Shown one piece after another: positions 9,502 to 17,972 of a stretch of DNA of 64,000 nt; the first letter of the stretch is position 1, and each line of letters starts with the position of its first letter. The notes below the pieces were generated by a model. It saw nothing but the letters and a program-made list of their open reading frames with translations. It searched no databases and had not been told where the DNA came from. The DNA is taken from positions 1 through 64,000 of the forward strand of contig NZ_FOIC01000006.1 in NCBI RefSeq assembly GCF_900111485.1, read 5' to 3'. Origin of the DNA: Natrinema hispanicum. Lineage in GTDB: Archaea > Halobacteriota > Halobacteria > Halobacteriales > Natrialbaceae. Position numbers and translations under genes: made by a program.

Positions 9502-10587
9502 ATGAAACGCGGGGAAAACCGAGGGTCACGGCTCGTCATCGCGTTGCTGGTCGCCATCGTCGTCATCGGTGCCGTCCCGGCGACTGTCACTGCCCAGACC
9601 GACGCCCGGGCCGGCGGGACAGTCGTCGTCGAGGAAGGCGAAACGGTCGACAGTCTGCAGGCGGTCGGTGGCACCGTCATCGTCCGGGGTACCGTCACTG
9701 GCGACGTCAGCGCCGCCGGGGGCGACGTCCAAATCGAGGAGACAGGGCAGGTCGACGGCGATCTCGAGGGCGGCGCGGGGAGCGTGACGATCGCGGGCAC
9801 CGTCGACGGCAACGTTGAGGTCGCGGCAGGGAGCGTGACGGTGGCCGAAAACGGCACCGTCAACGGCACGTTCACGGCCGGTGCCGGCACTGTCGTCATC
9901 GACGGGACGCTCGAGAGCGACGCCGAGATCGGTGCCGATACGATCCGGCTGGGCGAGACTGCCTCGATCGCGGGCGATCTGCGCTACGACGGCGATCTCG
10001 AGGGCAACACCGACGCGGTCGCGGGCGACATCGAAGAGGATCCCGCGCTCGGCGTCGACGTCGCGCCGACGGTCCAGCCGTTCGCAGCGTGGCTGTTCAC
10101 GGTCTACTCGTTCGTGATCAACCTCCTGCTCGGTGCCGTGTTGCTCGCGCTGTTCCCGCGGTTTTCCGGTCGCGTCGCCGATAGCGTCGCGACGGGACCG
10201 ATTCGCACCGGGCTGGTCGGGCTGGGGGTGTTCATCGGCGTGCCGCTCCTGCTGATCGCGCTCGCGATCACCATTATTGGGATTCCGTTGTCGATCATCG
10301 GCACGCTGGTCTTCGCCTTGCTGCTGTGGATCGGCGTCATCTATGGGCTCTTTGCCATCGCAGCGTGGGTCCTCTCACTGGTTGGCATCAGCAACCGCTG
10401 GCTTGCGCTCATCCTCGGCCTGCTGGTCGGTGCCGGCTTCTCTCTAGTGCCTATCGTTGGCGGCGTGGTCAACCTGCTCGTCCTCCTGCTCGGGCTCGGC
10501 GCGATCGCACGGGCGCTGTCTGGCCATCGACGAAGCGCTCGAAACCGGCGATCCGGTACTGGCTCGGACGAGCCGACGACGGACTAA
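9502..10587 (+). CDS. bactofilin-like (polymer-forming) membrane protein
   Basis: 361 residues. An N-terminal hydrophobic segment (residues 11-30) ending VTAQTDA looks like a signal peptide. Residues about 40-165 are short beta-strand repeats (VIVRGTVTGDVSAAGG, VTIAGTVDGNVEVAAG), the right-handed beta-helix pattern of bactofilin or polymer-forming cytoskeletal domains. Residues about 195-345 hold several membrane spans with Gly- and Pro-rich turns. The helix would lie outside the cell if the signal peptide is used, unlike cytoplasmic bacterial bactofilins. A TTG start nine codons upstream is possible; ATG is preferred. Confidence 0.75.
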   Translation: MKRGENRGSRLVIALLVAIVVIGAVPATVTAQTDARAGGTVVVEEGETVDSLQAVGGTVIVRGTVTGDVSAAGGDVQIEETGQVDGDLEGGAGSVTIAGTVDGNVEVAAGSVTVAENGTVNGTFTAGAGTVVIDGTLESDAEIGADTIRLGETASIAGDLRYDGDLEGNTDAVAGDIEEDPALGVDVAPTVQPFAAWLFTVYSFVINLLLGAVLLALFPRFSGRVADSVATGPIRTGLVGLGVFIGVPLLLIALAITIIGIPLSIIGTLVFALLLWIGVIYGLFAIAAWVLSLVGISNRWLALILGLLVGAGFSLVPIVGGVVNLLVLLLGLGAIARALSGHRRSARNRRSGTGSDEPTTD

Positions 10588-10653
10588 CGAGGCGAGATGG
10601 CTCGCCCACTGCCGGAGCGACGCGCTCAAGACCGTTGCCTCGTAACGCGGCGT

Positions 10654-10899
10654 ATGCACGTCACCGTCGACGTCAAAGGCGAAGACACCTACGAACTCGA
10701 ACTCGAGGCGGTGGCCGCCGCGTCCGATCGTCATGACGAGCACACTGCGGCGGCGACGCCGACGTACGCCGATCTCCTGCGTGCGGTCGAGTTGAGTCCC
10801 CACGAGGTGAGCGTCCTCGTCGACGGTCGCCCGGTTCCAGAGGACCAGCCGGTCGAAAGCGACCACGTGACGGTGTTGCGACTGATCAAGGGTGGATAA
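10654..10899 (+). CDS. samp2: small archaeal ubiquitin-like modifier SAMP2
   Basis: 81 residues with a beta-grasp fold and the C-terminal Gly-Gly needed for adenylation by the E1-like enzyme. The C-terminal half (TYADLLRAVELSPHEVSVLV then DGRPVPEDQ and VLRLIKGG) closely matches Haloferax SAMP2, which is conjugated to lysines and also supplies sulfur for tRNA thiolation. The loop after the first hairpin (EAVAAASDRHDEHTAAATP) is clearly longer than in Haloferax. The start ATG lies in a consistent frame; an upstream in-frame ATG would add 19 unrelated residues. Its stop overlaps the start of the next gene. Confidence 0.9.
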   Translation: MHVTVDVKGEDTYELELEAVAAASDRHDEHTAAATPTYADLLRAVELSPHEVSVLVDGRPVPEDQPVESDHVTVLRLIKGG

Positions 10900-11320
10900 T
10901 TCCGTGTTCGTCCGGACGGCAACCACTGGCGATGCTCTCGAGGTGCGCCGCATTCTCGATGCCGCGTTGCTCGAGCCCGGCGATGTTGAGGGTCGAATCA
11001 ACGCTGGTGACGTTTTCATCGCGGGTGATCGCAACGGGATGTCGGCACGTGCGGGCGACGGCGAACGAATCCTCGGCACGGTCGTCCTCGAGCCGCTCGA
11101 GCGCGAATCCGGGGCCCACGTCGGCGCAGTCGGCGTCCGGCGTCGCCATCGAGACCGAGGGATCGGACGGGCGCTGATCGAGACCGCCCTCGAGCGCGAA
11201 GGGCTGCTCACGGCGCGATTCGACGACGGCGTTCGTCCGTTCTACGAGCGGCTTGGGTTTTCGATCGAGCCGATCGACGAACAGCGCTACCGAGGCACCC
11301 TCACGCTCGACCGCGTCTAA
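10892..11320 (+). CDS. GNAT-family N-acetyltransferase
   Basis: 142 residues with the GNAT fold: FVRTATTGDALEVRRIL at the start, then AVGVRRRHRDRGIGRALIE, the acetyl-CoA pyrophosphate loop (R/Q-x-x-G-x-G/A), and a C-terminal FYERLGFSIEP. It uses acetyl-CoA to modify an unknown amine. The GTG start at 10892 overlaps the final eight bases of samp2, so the two are probably translationally coupled; a second GTG at 10904 is possible. Coupling to a ubiquitin-like modifier hints at, but does not prove, a role in protein modification. Confidence 0.8.
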   Translation: MDNSVFVRTATTGDALEVRRILDAALLEPGDVEGRINAGDVFIAGDRNGMSARAGDGERILGTVVLEPLERESGAHVGAVGVRRRHRDRGIGRALIETALEREGLLTARFDDGVRPFYERLGFSIEPIDEQRYRGTLTLDRV

Positions 11321-11391
11321 CCACGACCGCGACAGGGGCCCGTCTCCTGCCGGCAGACCTTTATCGGCGAGAACGTGGTAGCTACCGCCGC

Positions 11392-11757
11392 ATGGCGCTC
11401 CAACAGCTGCTCCGCGGCGATCCGTCGAAGCGTTCGAAGGTCTATTTGGCAATCGGTGCGCTCTCGCTGGTGAAAGCGATCGCGGTTCGGAACGACCGAG
11501 ATCGGTTCCGCCGTGAGTTGCTCGACGCTGGCCTGTTTCTCGGTATCGGCCTGGCACTGCGCCAGTTCGGCAAGCTCAAAGCCCAGAAGCGACAGGAACT
11601 CGAGTCACAGCTCCCCGACTGGGCGGCGGCTGCGATGCGTTCGGAGTCTGCACGACGGGGGGTGCGCTCGGTCGCAAAACGGCAACTCGGCCAGTCGGAG
11701 CCCGAACCGGAACCAACGCTGCGAGACCGTGCCCGCGGCGTTCTCGCGAGCCTGTAG
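11392..11757 (+). CDS. conserved haloarchaeal protein of unknown function
   Basis: 121 residues. I do not recognise a named family. The N-terminal half has a hydrophobic stretch (VYLAIGALSLVKAIAV) and a second one (DAGLFLGIGLALRQF), suggesting membrane association. The rest is basic and Arg/Lys-rich (KLKAQKRQELE, RSVAKRQLGQ), unusual for this acidic proteome. A TATA-like CTTTATCG lies about 28 bases upstream. Confidence 0.6.
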   Translation: MALQQLLRGDPSKRSKVYLAIGALSLVKAIAVRNDRDRFRRELLDAGLFLGIGLALRQFGKLKAQKRQELESQLPDWAAAAMRSESARRGVRSVAKRQLGQSEPEPEPTLRDRARGVLASL

Positions 11758-11805
11758 ACCCGCGCGTTCGCGTTCCGATGCGGCGACACCGCTGTCGGAG
11801 TCAGA

Positions 11806-12195
11806 TCAACGAACCGCGCCGTCGGTTCCGAGCCCGTCCCAGCAGATCGCTGTCAGTGCGTCGTCGATCTCAACGTCATCGATCCCGAACGCGTCCGACG
11901 GAATCCGCGTCTCGGTCGGTGCGGGACCGACGAGTTTTAGATCGGATCCGGCACCGGACGCACGCTCGCGATCGCTCTCGGTCACCCTTACCTCGCGTGC
12001 GGCCGCCTGAAGGTCAGCGAACACGTCCGCCGCCGTCACGTCGTCGGCGTCGATCGCTGCGTCGGTACTCGGGTCGTGCTCGCCACCGCTCGCGAGAAGC
12101 GCATCGGGATCGTCAGCGTCGTACGCGGCGAGGATCGCGTCCGGGTCGGGGTCGATCTCCGCGAAGACCTCCGTCACTGTCGGGTCGGTGCTCAT
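11806..12195 (-). CDS. acidic haloarchaeal protein of unknown function
   Basis: 129 residues, highly acidic. The start MSTDPTVTEVFAEIDPDPDAILAAYDADDP and the end DDALTAICWDGLGTDG look like short conserved ends around an Asp/Ala-rich middle. No catalytic motif is visible. It lies 141 bases downstream of lysC on the same strand and could share its transcript. Codon use matches its neighbours. Confidence 0.6.
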   Translation of the reverse strand: MSTDPTVTEVFAEIDPDPDAILAAYDADDPDALLASGGEHDPSTDAAIDADDVTAADVFADLQAAAREVRVTESDRERASGAGSDLKLVGPAPTETRIPSDAFGIDDVEIDDALTAICWDGLGTDGAVR

Positions 12196-12336
12196 GGCTG
12201 GAGTGTTCCCACCAGTCACCTTCGTTACGAACGCGCTACCGCTGTATTACGGGGAGAATACGTTCGTTACTACGACTCTCACAGAGAGCAGTCAGTCAGC
12301 AATCAGTGAACTGAACCGCGGGCCGGATAGCCCGGG

Positions 12337-13515
12337 TTAGAACAGGTCCTGCGTTAGCTCGAGGGTCTCCTCGCGGTCGTCCCAGTCGACAAAGAGCGCG
12401 ACGCTGGTCGCGCTGGTGATGATGTCGTTGAGCTGGATCCGAGCCTCGGCGAGGGGGTTGACGATCTCGCTGATGATCCCCGGCTGGTTGGGGAGTTCGC
12501 CGCCGGTGACGCGGACGACGGCGACCGGCGAGTCGACGGTGACACTCGAGAGTTCGTCACGCGCGATGACCTCGCGGTGGAGGATGTTCTCGGCGCGTTC
12601 GGCCTCTTCCTCGTCGATGTAGAATGTGACGGTGTCCATCCCGCTGGCGACCGCGTCGATGTTGATCTCGCTCTCGGCGAGTGAGTCCGAGAGGTGGTTG
12701 AAGATGCCGGGCTGGTTGCGGATCGCACGGCCGGCAACGGTCAGACACGCAAGCGGTCGCTCGCGCAGGTCGACGAGGTTCTTGAACTCGCCTTCGATAC
12801 TCGTCCCACCCGACAGCAAGTCACCGTGCTGGTAGTGGACGACGCGGACGTCGAGGCCGCCGTCTTTGTACGACAGTGCGGAGGGCGCGACGACTTCGGC
12901 ACCGCGGAACGAGAGGTTCCGGAGTTCGTCGACGGAAATCTCGCCGACGTTGCGGGCTCCTTCGACGACGTTCGGGTCGCCGGTCATGACGCCTTCGACG
13001 TCAGTGACGATGACGACCTCGTCGGCGTCCATGTACTTGCCCATCATGACGGCCGTGGTGTCGGAGCCACCGCGGCCGAGCGTCGTGATCGAGCCATCGG
13101 GCCCTTCCGCGAGGAAGCCGGTGATGACGGGCACAGTCCCGTCCATCTCCGCGGCGACTTCCTGGGCGCGCCGCTGGGTTTCCTCGACGTCGACCTCACC
13201 GTACTCGTCGGTGATGATCGGCCACTCCTCGCTGCCGGGCTCTAAGAAGGTCGCGTCGATTCCGCGGGCCGACAGCGCGGCCTTGAGCATCCGGACCGAC
13301 GTCCGCTCGCCCATACTGACGATCTGGGCGCGGTCGGCATCGTCGGTCTCGAAGGTGATCTCGTCGAGCAGTTCGTCAGTGGTCGATCCCATCGCGCTGG
13401 CGACGACGGCGATCTCGTGGCCGTCCTCAACGGCAGCAGCAACCGAGTCCGCGGCGCGGTTGATTCGATCCCCGCTACCGAGACTCGTTCCGCCGAACTT
13501 GGCTACGACGCGCAT
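12337..13515 (-). CDS. lysC: aspartate kinase
   Basis: 392 residues. It phosphorylates aspartate, the first step toward lysine, threonine and methionine. The amino-acid kinase domain starts VVAKFGGTSLGSG, has GERTSVRML and the Asp/ATP site TTLGRGGSDTTAV, and VTDVEGVMTGDP. Two ACT domains follow (VAGRAIRNQPGIFNHL and VTGGELPNQPGIISEI), the regulatory pair that normally binds lysine or threonine for feedback inhibition. The gene is monocistronic or heads a two-gene unit with the downstream acidic protein. A TATA-like block near 13610 would leave a leader of roughly 65 bases. Confidence 0.96.
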   Translation of the reverse strand: MRVVAKFGGTSLGSGDRINRAADSVAAAVEDGHEIAVVASAMGSTTDELLDEITFETDDADRAQIVSMGERTSVRMLKAALSARGIDATFLEPGSEEWPIITDEYGEVDVEETQRRAQEVAAEMDGTVPVITGFLAEGPDGSITTLGRGGSDTTAVMMGKYMDADEVVIVTDVEGVMTGDPNVVEGARNVGEISVDELRNLSFRGAEVVAPSALSYKDGGLDVRVVHYQHGDLLSGGTSIEGEFKNLVDLRERPLACLTVAGRAIRNQPGIFNHLSDSLAESEINIDAVASGMDTVTFYIDEEEAERAENILHREVIARDELSSVTVDSPVAVVRVTGGELPNQPGIISEIVNPLAEARIQLNDIITSATSVALFVDWDDREETLELTQDLF

Positions 13516-13769
13516 GCTGCCACCTCACAGACGACTCGCAGTGCGATGCTGTGACTCATACTCGAGTCGTTACCAGAGCGGGCAGATAACTGTGTCCCAT
13601 CGTCCCCGTTTTTATCATCCGTCCAATTGTCGACGATCGAGTCCCGAAACCACTGATTGACACCCCGATTACGGCCCGTCCACTGCCGAAATGTGTGGCG
13701 GACGCCGGCATGGCGTCGTCAATCGGGCAGGGTAACATTCACTGTCGTGCGCAGCGTCACCATACGTCG

Positions 13770-14225
13770 ATGAACGTACGTGACGCACTCGAGGCCGATG
13801 CCGACGCGCTCGCGTCGATTGCCGATTCCCCGACGGACGTGATGCGAAATCTCGTCCACGACCGCACGGTGCGCGTCGCAGAGGACGGCAGTCACGATCC
13901 GAACGCGAATATCTCGAACACACAGTACGACGGCTCTGATCCAGAGGACCTGCTCGGATTCATTAGCTTCGACGCGCGCGAAGACACCGTTCACGTCACC
14001 CAACTCGACGGGACAAACGACGCCTGCAAGCGGTTGCTAGCCGAACCGGTGCGGTTTGCCGAGCGCGAGTCGATGGCCGTCGAAGTGCTCGCAGCACAGG
14101 ATGCCACCGCGATCGAACGCGCCGCCGACGAACTCGGCTTCGAACGACGCGGCCGCGGCCCGCGATTCGACGGCGCGCCGACGGTGCGATTTCGGCTCGA
14201 GCCGGCGAGCTACAGTACCAACTGA
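13770..14225 (+). CDS. GNAT-like acetyltransferase domain protein
   Basis: 151 residues with a GNAT-like order: MNVRDALEADADALASIA at the N-terminus, LLGFISFDAREDTVHVTQLDG in the middle strands, and an end VEVLAAQDATAIERAADELGFERRGRGPRFDGAPTVRF that matches the last helix and strand of GNATs. The acetyl-CoA loop RxxGxG is not clear, so it may be a degenerate member. Its stop is followed by a stem-loop element shared with the convergent amidohydrolase gene. Confidence 0.6.
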   Translation: MNVRDALEADADALASIADSPTDVMRNLVHDRTVRVAEDGSHDPNANISNTQYDGSDPEDLLGFISFDAREDTVHVTQLDGTNDACKRLLAEPVRFAERESMAVEVLAAQDATAIERAADELGFERRGRGPRFDGAPTVRFRLEPASYSTN

Positions 14226-14233
14226 CTCGGGTC

Positions 14234-14311
14234 ATACGGTCTGCTGTCTCGCTGTCCCGGGGCAACCGCAGGACGGTCGCGGCCGGCCGGCACTGACTGA
14301 CAGGCGTCCGT
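14234..14311. repeat. stem-loop element, copy 1
   Basis: Imperfect inverted repeat in the gap between two convergent stops. The left arm ACGGTCTGCTGTC (14236-14248) pairs with GACAGGCGTCCGT (14299-14311), ten of thirteen positions matching. The right arm follows the block ACTGACT, which recurs in the other copies at 39.1 and 59.7 kb. A bidirectional terminator or 3'-end processing signal is the simplest reading. Confidence 0.6.
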
Positions 14312-14312
14312 C

Positions 14313-15233
14313 TTAGACACCGCCCGCAGTCTCCGTACCGTCTCCGAGGTCTGGCTCGGACTCGAGGCCGAGATAGTCGATCGCCGTCCGGTAGAAGACG
14401 TCTCGCATCGTCTCCCGTGGCAGATCGCGAGCGAGGAGGCCGGCCCGCTCGTTGCGATAGGGATACGGAATGTTCGGAAAGTCCGACCCGTACATGATCG
14501 ACTCCGAGAGCTCGACCACCGTCTCGTCGGCGATCGAGGATGGATCAAACCCCATCGTCTCCTCGGCCGACGTAGACATCGCAAACGTCGTATCGAGATA
14601 GACGGACGCATGCTCGCGCGCGAGCTCGAGAAACGCCTCGACCTCGTAGGTGCCCATGTGGGCACAGCAGACGCGCAGTTCCGGATAGGAACCGACCAGC
14701 TCGGCGAAGCCGTCGAAGCCGACGTAGGGGTTGTCCTCGAACATCGGTGCGGTGCCCCCGTGATAGGTGATCGGACGGTCGTATTCGGCCACTACCTCGA
14801 GAGCCGGCTCGAGTCGCGAATCCGCGGGCCGACATTCCTGGACAGGACAGTGGATCTTGAGGCCACGAGCGCCCGCCTCGAACGCGTCGCGGACGACGGC
14901 AGCGACGTCTTCGTCGTCGGGATGGACCGTCGCAAACGGAATCAGCAGGTCCGACGAGTCGGCCTGGTCGCAGAGCCAGGCGTTGAGTTCCCGCGCGAGC
15001 CCTGCCTCGTGGGCGTAGGGAAGCGCGACGGCGGCAGCGACGCCCGCAGAGCGAAGGACGGCTTCGATTGCCGACCGAGTCACAGGGTGTGAAAACTCCC
15101 AGTCGGTCTCATCGCTGAGTGAGCGTCGAATCGCGGCAGTAAGTCGTTCGGGAAACAGATGCGTGTGCGCGTCGATCGCGGGCCGAAACGCGGGTTCGGT
15201 GGTCTCCGCGGAGCGACTGTTATCAGGAGACAT
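14313..15233 (-). CDS. amidohydrolase-2 family metal-dependent hydrolase
   Basis: 306 residues with the TIM-barrel metal site of the ACMSD/uracil-hydrolase group: IDAHTHLFPE near residue 19 (HxH), GLKIHCPVQE, ITYHGGTAP, VCCAHMGTYE, and a C-terminal IMYGSDFPNIPYPYRNE with the metal-binding Asp. Members decarboxylate or hydrolyse small carboxylates or cyclic compounds; the substrate is unknown. The gene is alone between two gaps. Confidence 0.85.
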   Translation of the reverse strand: MSPDNSRSAETTEPAFRPAIDAHTHLFPERLTAAIRRSLSDETDWEFSHPVTRSAIEAVLRSAGVAAAVALPYAHEAGLARELNAWLCDQADSSDLLIPFATVHPDDEDVAAVVRDAFEAGARGLKIHCPVQECRPADSRLEPALEVVAEYDRPITYHGGTAPMFEDNPYVGFDGFAELVGSYPELRVCCAHMGTYEVEAFLELAREHASVYLDTTFAMSTSAEETMGFDPSSIADETVVELSESIMYGSDFPNIPYPYRNERAGLLARDLPRETMRDVFYRTAIDYLGLESEPDLGDGTETAGGV

Positions 15234-15302
15234 ATCGATTGGACGTCAGTCGCTAACGCGGTCGTGATCAATAGCTGTACCGCTGGCAATGAGCGGTCAC
15301 CG

Positions 15303-16862
15303 CTAGCTAAACTTCTGGACGGTCACGTCTAACGTGTCGAGATCGACGATCGGCGCGAAGCCAGCGTCGGGATCGATGTTGACGCTCTTCTGGAAGTCCG
15401 TCTGGGCCTGCCAACAGCCGGAGTTGATCGCGAGCACGTTGTGGTACTTCCCGAAGCCGAGTTTGTGGACGTGGCCGGTATGGAAGATATCGGGGACCTC
15501 CTCCATCACGAGGTAGTCTTTCTCTTCGGGGGCCAGCCGGGTATGGCCACCGAACTGAGGTGCGACGTGGCGCTTCTTGAGGAGGTGATACATCGCCTTG
15601 TGCGGATCGTCGTAACTGGCTTTTTCTTCGGGGAGTTCCGCGATGACTTCGTCCAGCGAGACGCCGTGATACATCAACACGGAGACGCCCTCGAGCGTGA
15701 CCGTCGAGGGGTTGCTTACGATCTGTGGGTCGTGGGCGGACATGATCTCCCGGAGTTCCTCGTCGAATCCCGGCTGTGGTTCCGCGAGTCGCACGGCGTC
15801 GTGGTTGCCAGGGATCATGACGATCTCGATGTCACCCGGTACTTTTTTCAGGTGCTCGCTGAAGGCCTCGTACTGCTCGTAGATGTCGACGATGTCGAGT
15901 TCCTCGTCCTGATCGGGATAGACGCCGACACCTTCGACCATGTCGCCGGCCAGCAGCATGTACTCGACGTGTTGGGCCTGCTCGGTGTGCAGCCAGTCGG
16001 CAAACGCGTTCCAGGCGTCTTCCATGAACTCCTGGCTGCCGACGTGGACGTCGCTGATCAGTGCTGCCTGGACGTGACGATCGGCCGTCGAGGGCTCGTA
16101 CGTGCGGGGCACGTCTGGAAAGTACATCGAGTCGACGAACGCGATTCCCGAGTCGTCCGCCAGCGTTCCCTCCATCGCCAGCACCTCGTCACAGAGCAAC
16201 TCGTCGACGAGGTCGACGTACTCACGGTCTTTCATCACCAGCCACGGGAAGGTCCCGGTCGCGTCCTCGAGTTCGATCAACCAGTGGCCGCTGGCGGTCG
16301 AGCGAATGTCGTTGACCAGTCCGACCATCGCAGCCTCGCTACCGCCGGGCATCGACTGAATCGCCGTCGCCGGGCGGTGATTGACCCGCCCGCGCAGTTT
16401 CGAGCCGAGTCGATCGAGTCGATCGCGGAAGACGGAGACGAAATCGCTGTACTCGCCGGTCCCCGTGCTCTCGCCGGTCATGTCGCCGGTGATCTCGAGC
16501 GAGCGCACCGCAGGATCGGTTTCACGGTTCGCCGAACTCGACCCCACAGTTTCAACTGGAGATCGAGTTGAACAATCGCGTTCCTGCGCCGAGTGTGTTC
16601 CAGTCGAAACAGCGGGTGTCGAATCTGCCGACGAGCCGGGAGGGCCATCGGAGTGAGTCGCCCCGCCAGCGTCGGTCGCAAGCGCCGCCTCAACGTGCTC
16701 GGCTCGGACGACCAACACGTCATCTGGGACGTCCTCGAGAACGCGCTCAAGGGCCGCACGCGGGTCGTCGGCTGCCGTGAGCCGCGTTACCGCCTCGCGC
16801 TCGGCGTTGTAGCCACGGCTCGTGAGTTCGCTCACGAGTCGGGCGGCAGCCTCGAGTGGCAC
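15303..16862 (-). CDS. polD1: DNA polymerase D small subunit (DP1)
   Basis: 519 residues. DP1 is the proofreading partner of the PolD replicative polymerase. An N-terminal helical domain (1-60) is followed by a Ser/Thr/Asp-rich linker (about 64-150), an OB fold (AMVGLVNDIRSTASGHWLIELED) and a calcineurin-like phosphoesterase domain. The metal motifs of that domain are intact: ISDVHVGS, LLAGDMVEG, IPGNHD, MYHGVSLDEVI and FHTGHVHKLG. This indicates an active Mre11-like 3'-5' exonuclease, unlike the inactive eukaryotic B-subunits. The linker-coding DNA contains two ORB-like sequences (16541-16561 and 16600-16620). It diverges from the signal peptidase gene. Confidence 0.96.
   Translation of the reverse strand: MPLEAAARLVSELTSRGYNAEREAVTRLTAADDPRAALERVLEDVPDDVLVVRAEHVEAALATDAGGATHSDGPPGSSADSTPAVSTGTHSAQERDCSTRSPVETVGSSSANRETDPAVRSLEITGDMTGESTGTGEYSDFVSVFRDRLDRLGSKLRGRVNHRPATAIQSMPGGSEAAMVGLVNDIRSTASGHWLIELEDATGTFPWLVMKDREYVDLVDELLCDEVLAMEGTLADDSGIAFVDSMYFPDVPRTYEPSTADRHVQAALISDVHVGSQEFMEDAWNAFADWLHTEQAQHVEYMLLAGDMVEGVGVYPDQDEELDIVDIYEQYEAFSEHLKKVPGDIEIVMIPGNHDAVRLAEPQPGFDEELREIMSAHDPQIVSNPSTVTLEGVSVLMYHGVSLDEVIAELPEEKASYDDPHKAMYHLLKKRHVAPQFGGHTRLAPEEKDYLVMEEVPDIFHTGHVHKLGFGKYHNVLAINSGCWQAQTDFQKSVNIDPDAGFAPIVDLDTLDVTVQKFS
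16541..16561 (-). repeat. ORB-like sequence inside polD1
   Basis: Read on the minus strand it begins CTCCAGTTGAAAC and ends GGGGT, matching origin element ORB2 at 18 of 21 positions; only the three bases before GGGGT differ. It lies in the part of polD1 that encodes the disordered linker. No G-run follows the final T, unlike the true origin copies. Confidence 0.5.
16600..16620 (+). repeat. weaker ORB-like sequence inside polD1
   Basis: Contains TCCAGTCGAAAC, identical over 12 bases to the ORB-like element at 49461, with a degraded G-rich end (15 of 21 overall). With the copy at 16541 it forms an inverted pair 38 bases apart, with the same outward orientation as ORB1 and ORB2 in the origin. 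Confidence 0.35.
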
Positions 16863-16994
16863 ACACTCCGCATTCGCGAGCGACGCAAAAAGGGTAGCGG
16901 ATCAGCGATCGGAGTGACAGACACTCGTGACGGAAACGGGGTGATGATGATGGTGCCGGAAGGTTGATGACGAGGTCGTCGAAATCGAACGCTA

Positions 16995-17876
16995 ATGGAC
17001 GGTCCCGACGCCGGTAAGTCAGACTCCGATCGGTCCGACCGTCTCGATGCGCTCTCGAGACGGGACCGAGACCCGACGACGGAGTCGGACGGCCGCGGAC
17101 AGGACGTCGGCACGCGACCGCGAACACGCGGCAGCGATGCGGAGACGATCGCAGACGACGGGATCGGTCGCTGGCTACTCGAGACGGACACTCGAGTTGG
17201 CACCGCGATTCGAGACATCGTGACGATCGTCGCGATCGTCGCGATCAGTGGCTGCCTGCTGGTCGGGATCGGCGGTGTCTGGCCGCCGTTTGTCGCTGTC
17301 GAGAGCGGCAGTATGGAACCAAATATCGGGCAAGGGGATCTCGTTTTTATCGTCGATGAGGGACGGTTCGCCGGCGATGGTGCAGTCGCGGAAACGAGCA
17401 TCGTCACCGTCCGGCGCGGCCACGACAGCAGCTACCAACGGTTCGGGAAGTCGGGTGACGTCATCATCTTCCTGCCGAACGGCGATCCGACGAAGACGCC
17501 GACGATCCATCGCGCCCAGTTTCGAGTCGAAGAGGGAGAACGGTGGGTCGAAACGAAGGCCAATCCCGCGTATTTAAACGGTGCGAGCTGTGCCGATCTC
17601 GCATCGTGTCCAGCACCCCACGATGGGTTTATTACGAAAGGCGACGCCAATCCGGCCTACGACCAGGTACCGTGGTCGGGTGCGAATACGACCGTCGTCA
17701 GCGCCCAGTGGGTTACTGGCAAGGCGATGGTTCGAGTCCCGTGGATCGGAGAGATTCGACTGGCAGCCGATTCGGTCCGTTCAGTCGTCGGTATTGGCCC
17801 GATCATCGTCGCCACCGTTGGCAGCGTACTCGCGCTCATCTGGTACGGGACGGCCGCCGAGACGCGCGACCCGTGA
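16995..17876 (+). CDS. sec11: signal peptidase I (S26B, Sec11-type), first copy
   Basis: 293 residues. It cleaves signal peptides on the outer face of the membrane. An acidic cytoplasmic extension (1-65) leads to a membrane span (residues 73-93). The catalytic Ser106 is in VESGSMEP, His172 in PTIHRAQF replaces the bacterial Lys, and FITKGDAN gives the Asp217 region, the archaeal Ser-His-Asp arrangement. A second hydrophobic segment (VVGIGPIIVATVGSVLALIWY) ends the protein. It is followed after 96 bases by a paralogue, and diverges from polD1. Confidence 0.93.
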   Translation: MDGPDAGKSDSDRSDRLDALSRRDRDPTTESDGRGQDVGTRPRTRGSDAETIADDGIGRWLLETDTRVGTAIRDIVTIVAIVAISGCLLVGIGGVWPPFVAVESGSMEPNIGQGDLVFIVDEGRFAGDGAVAETSIVTVRRGHDSSYQRFGKSGDVIIFLPNGDPTKTPTIHRAQFRVEEGERWVETKANPAYLNGASCADLASCPAPHDGFITKGDANPAYDQVPWSGANTTVVSAQWVTGKAMVRVPWIGEIRLAADSVRSVVGIGPIIVATVGSVLALIWYGTAAETRDP

Positions 17877-17972
17877 CATGCTCCGCGCCGTAACCGCCGC
17901 GAGGCTCTTGTCACTCAAAAATAGCCCGTGCGAACAGAAGGTTGATTTTCGCGCCCGGTGAAACGAGTGACG

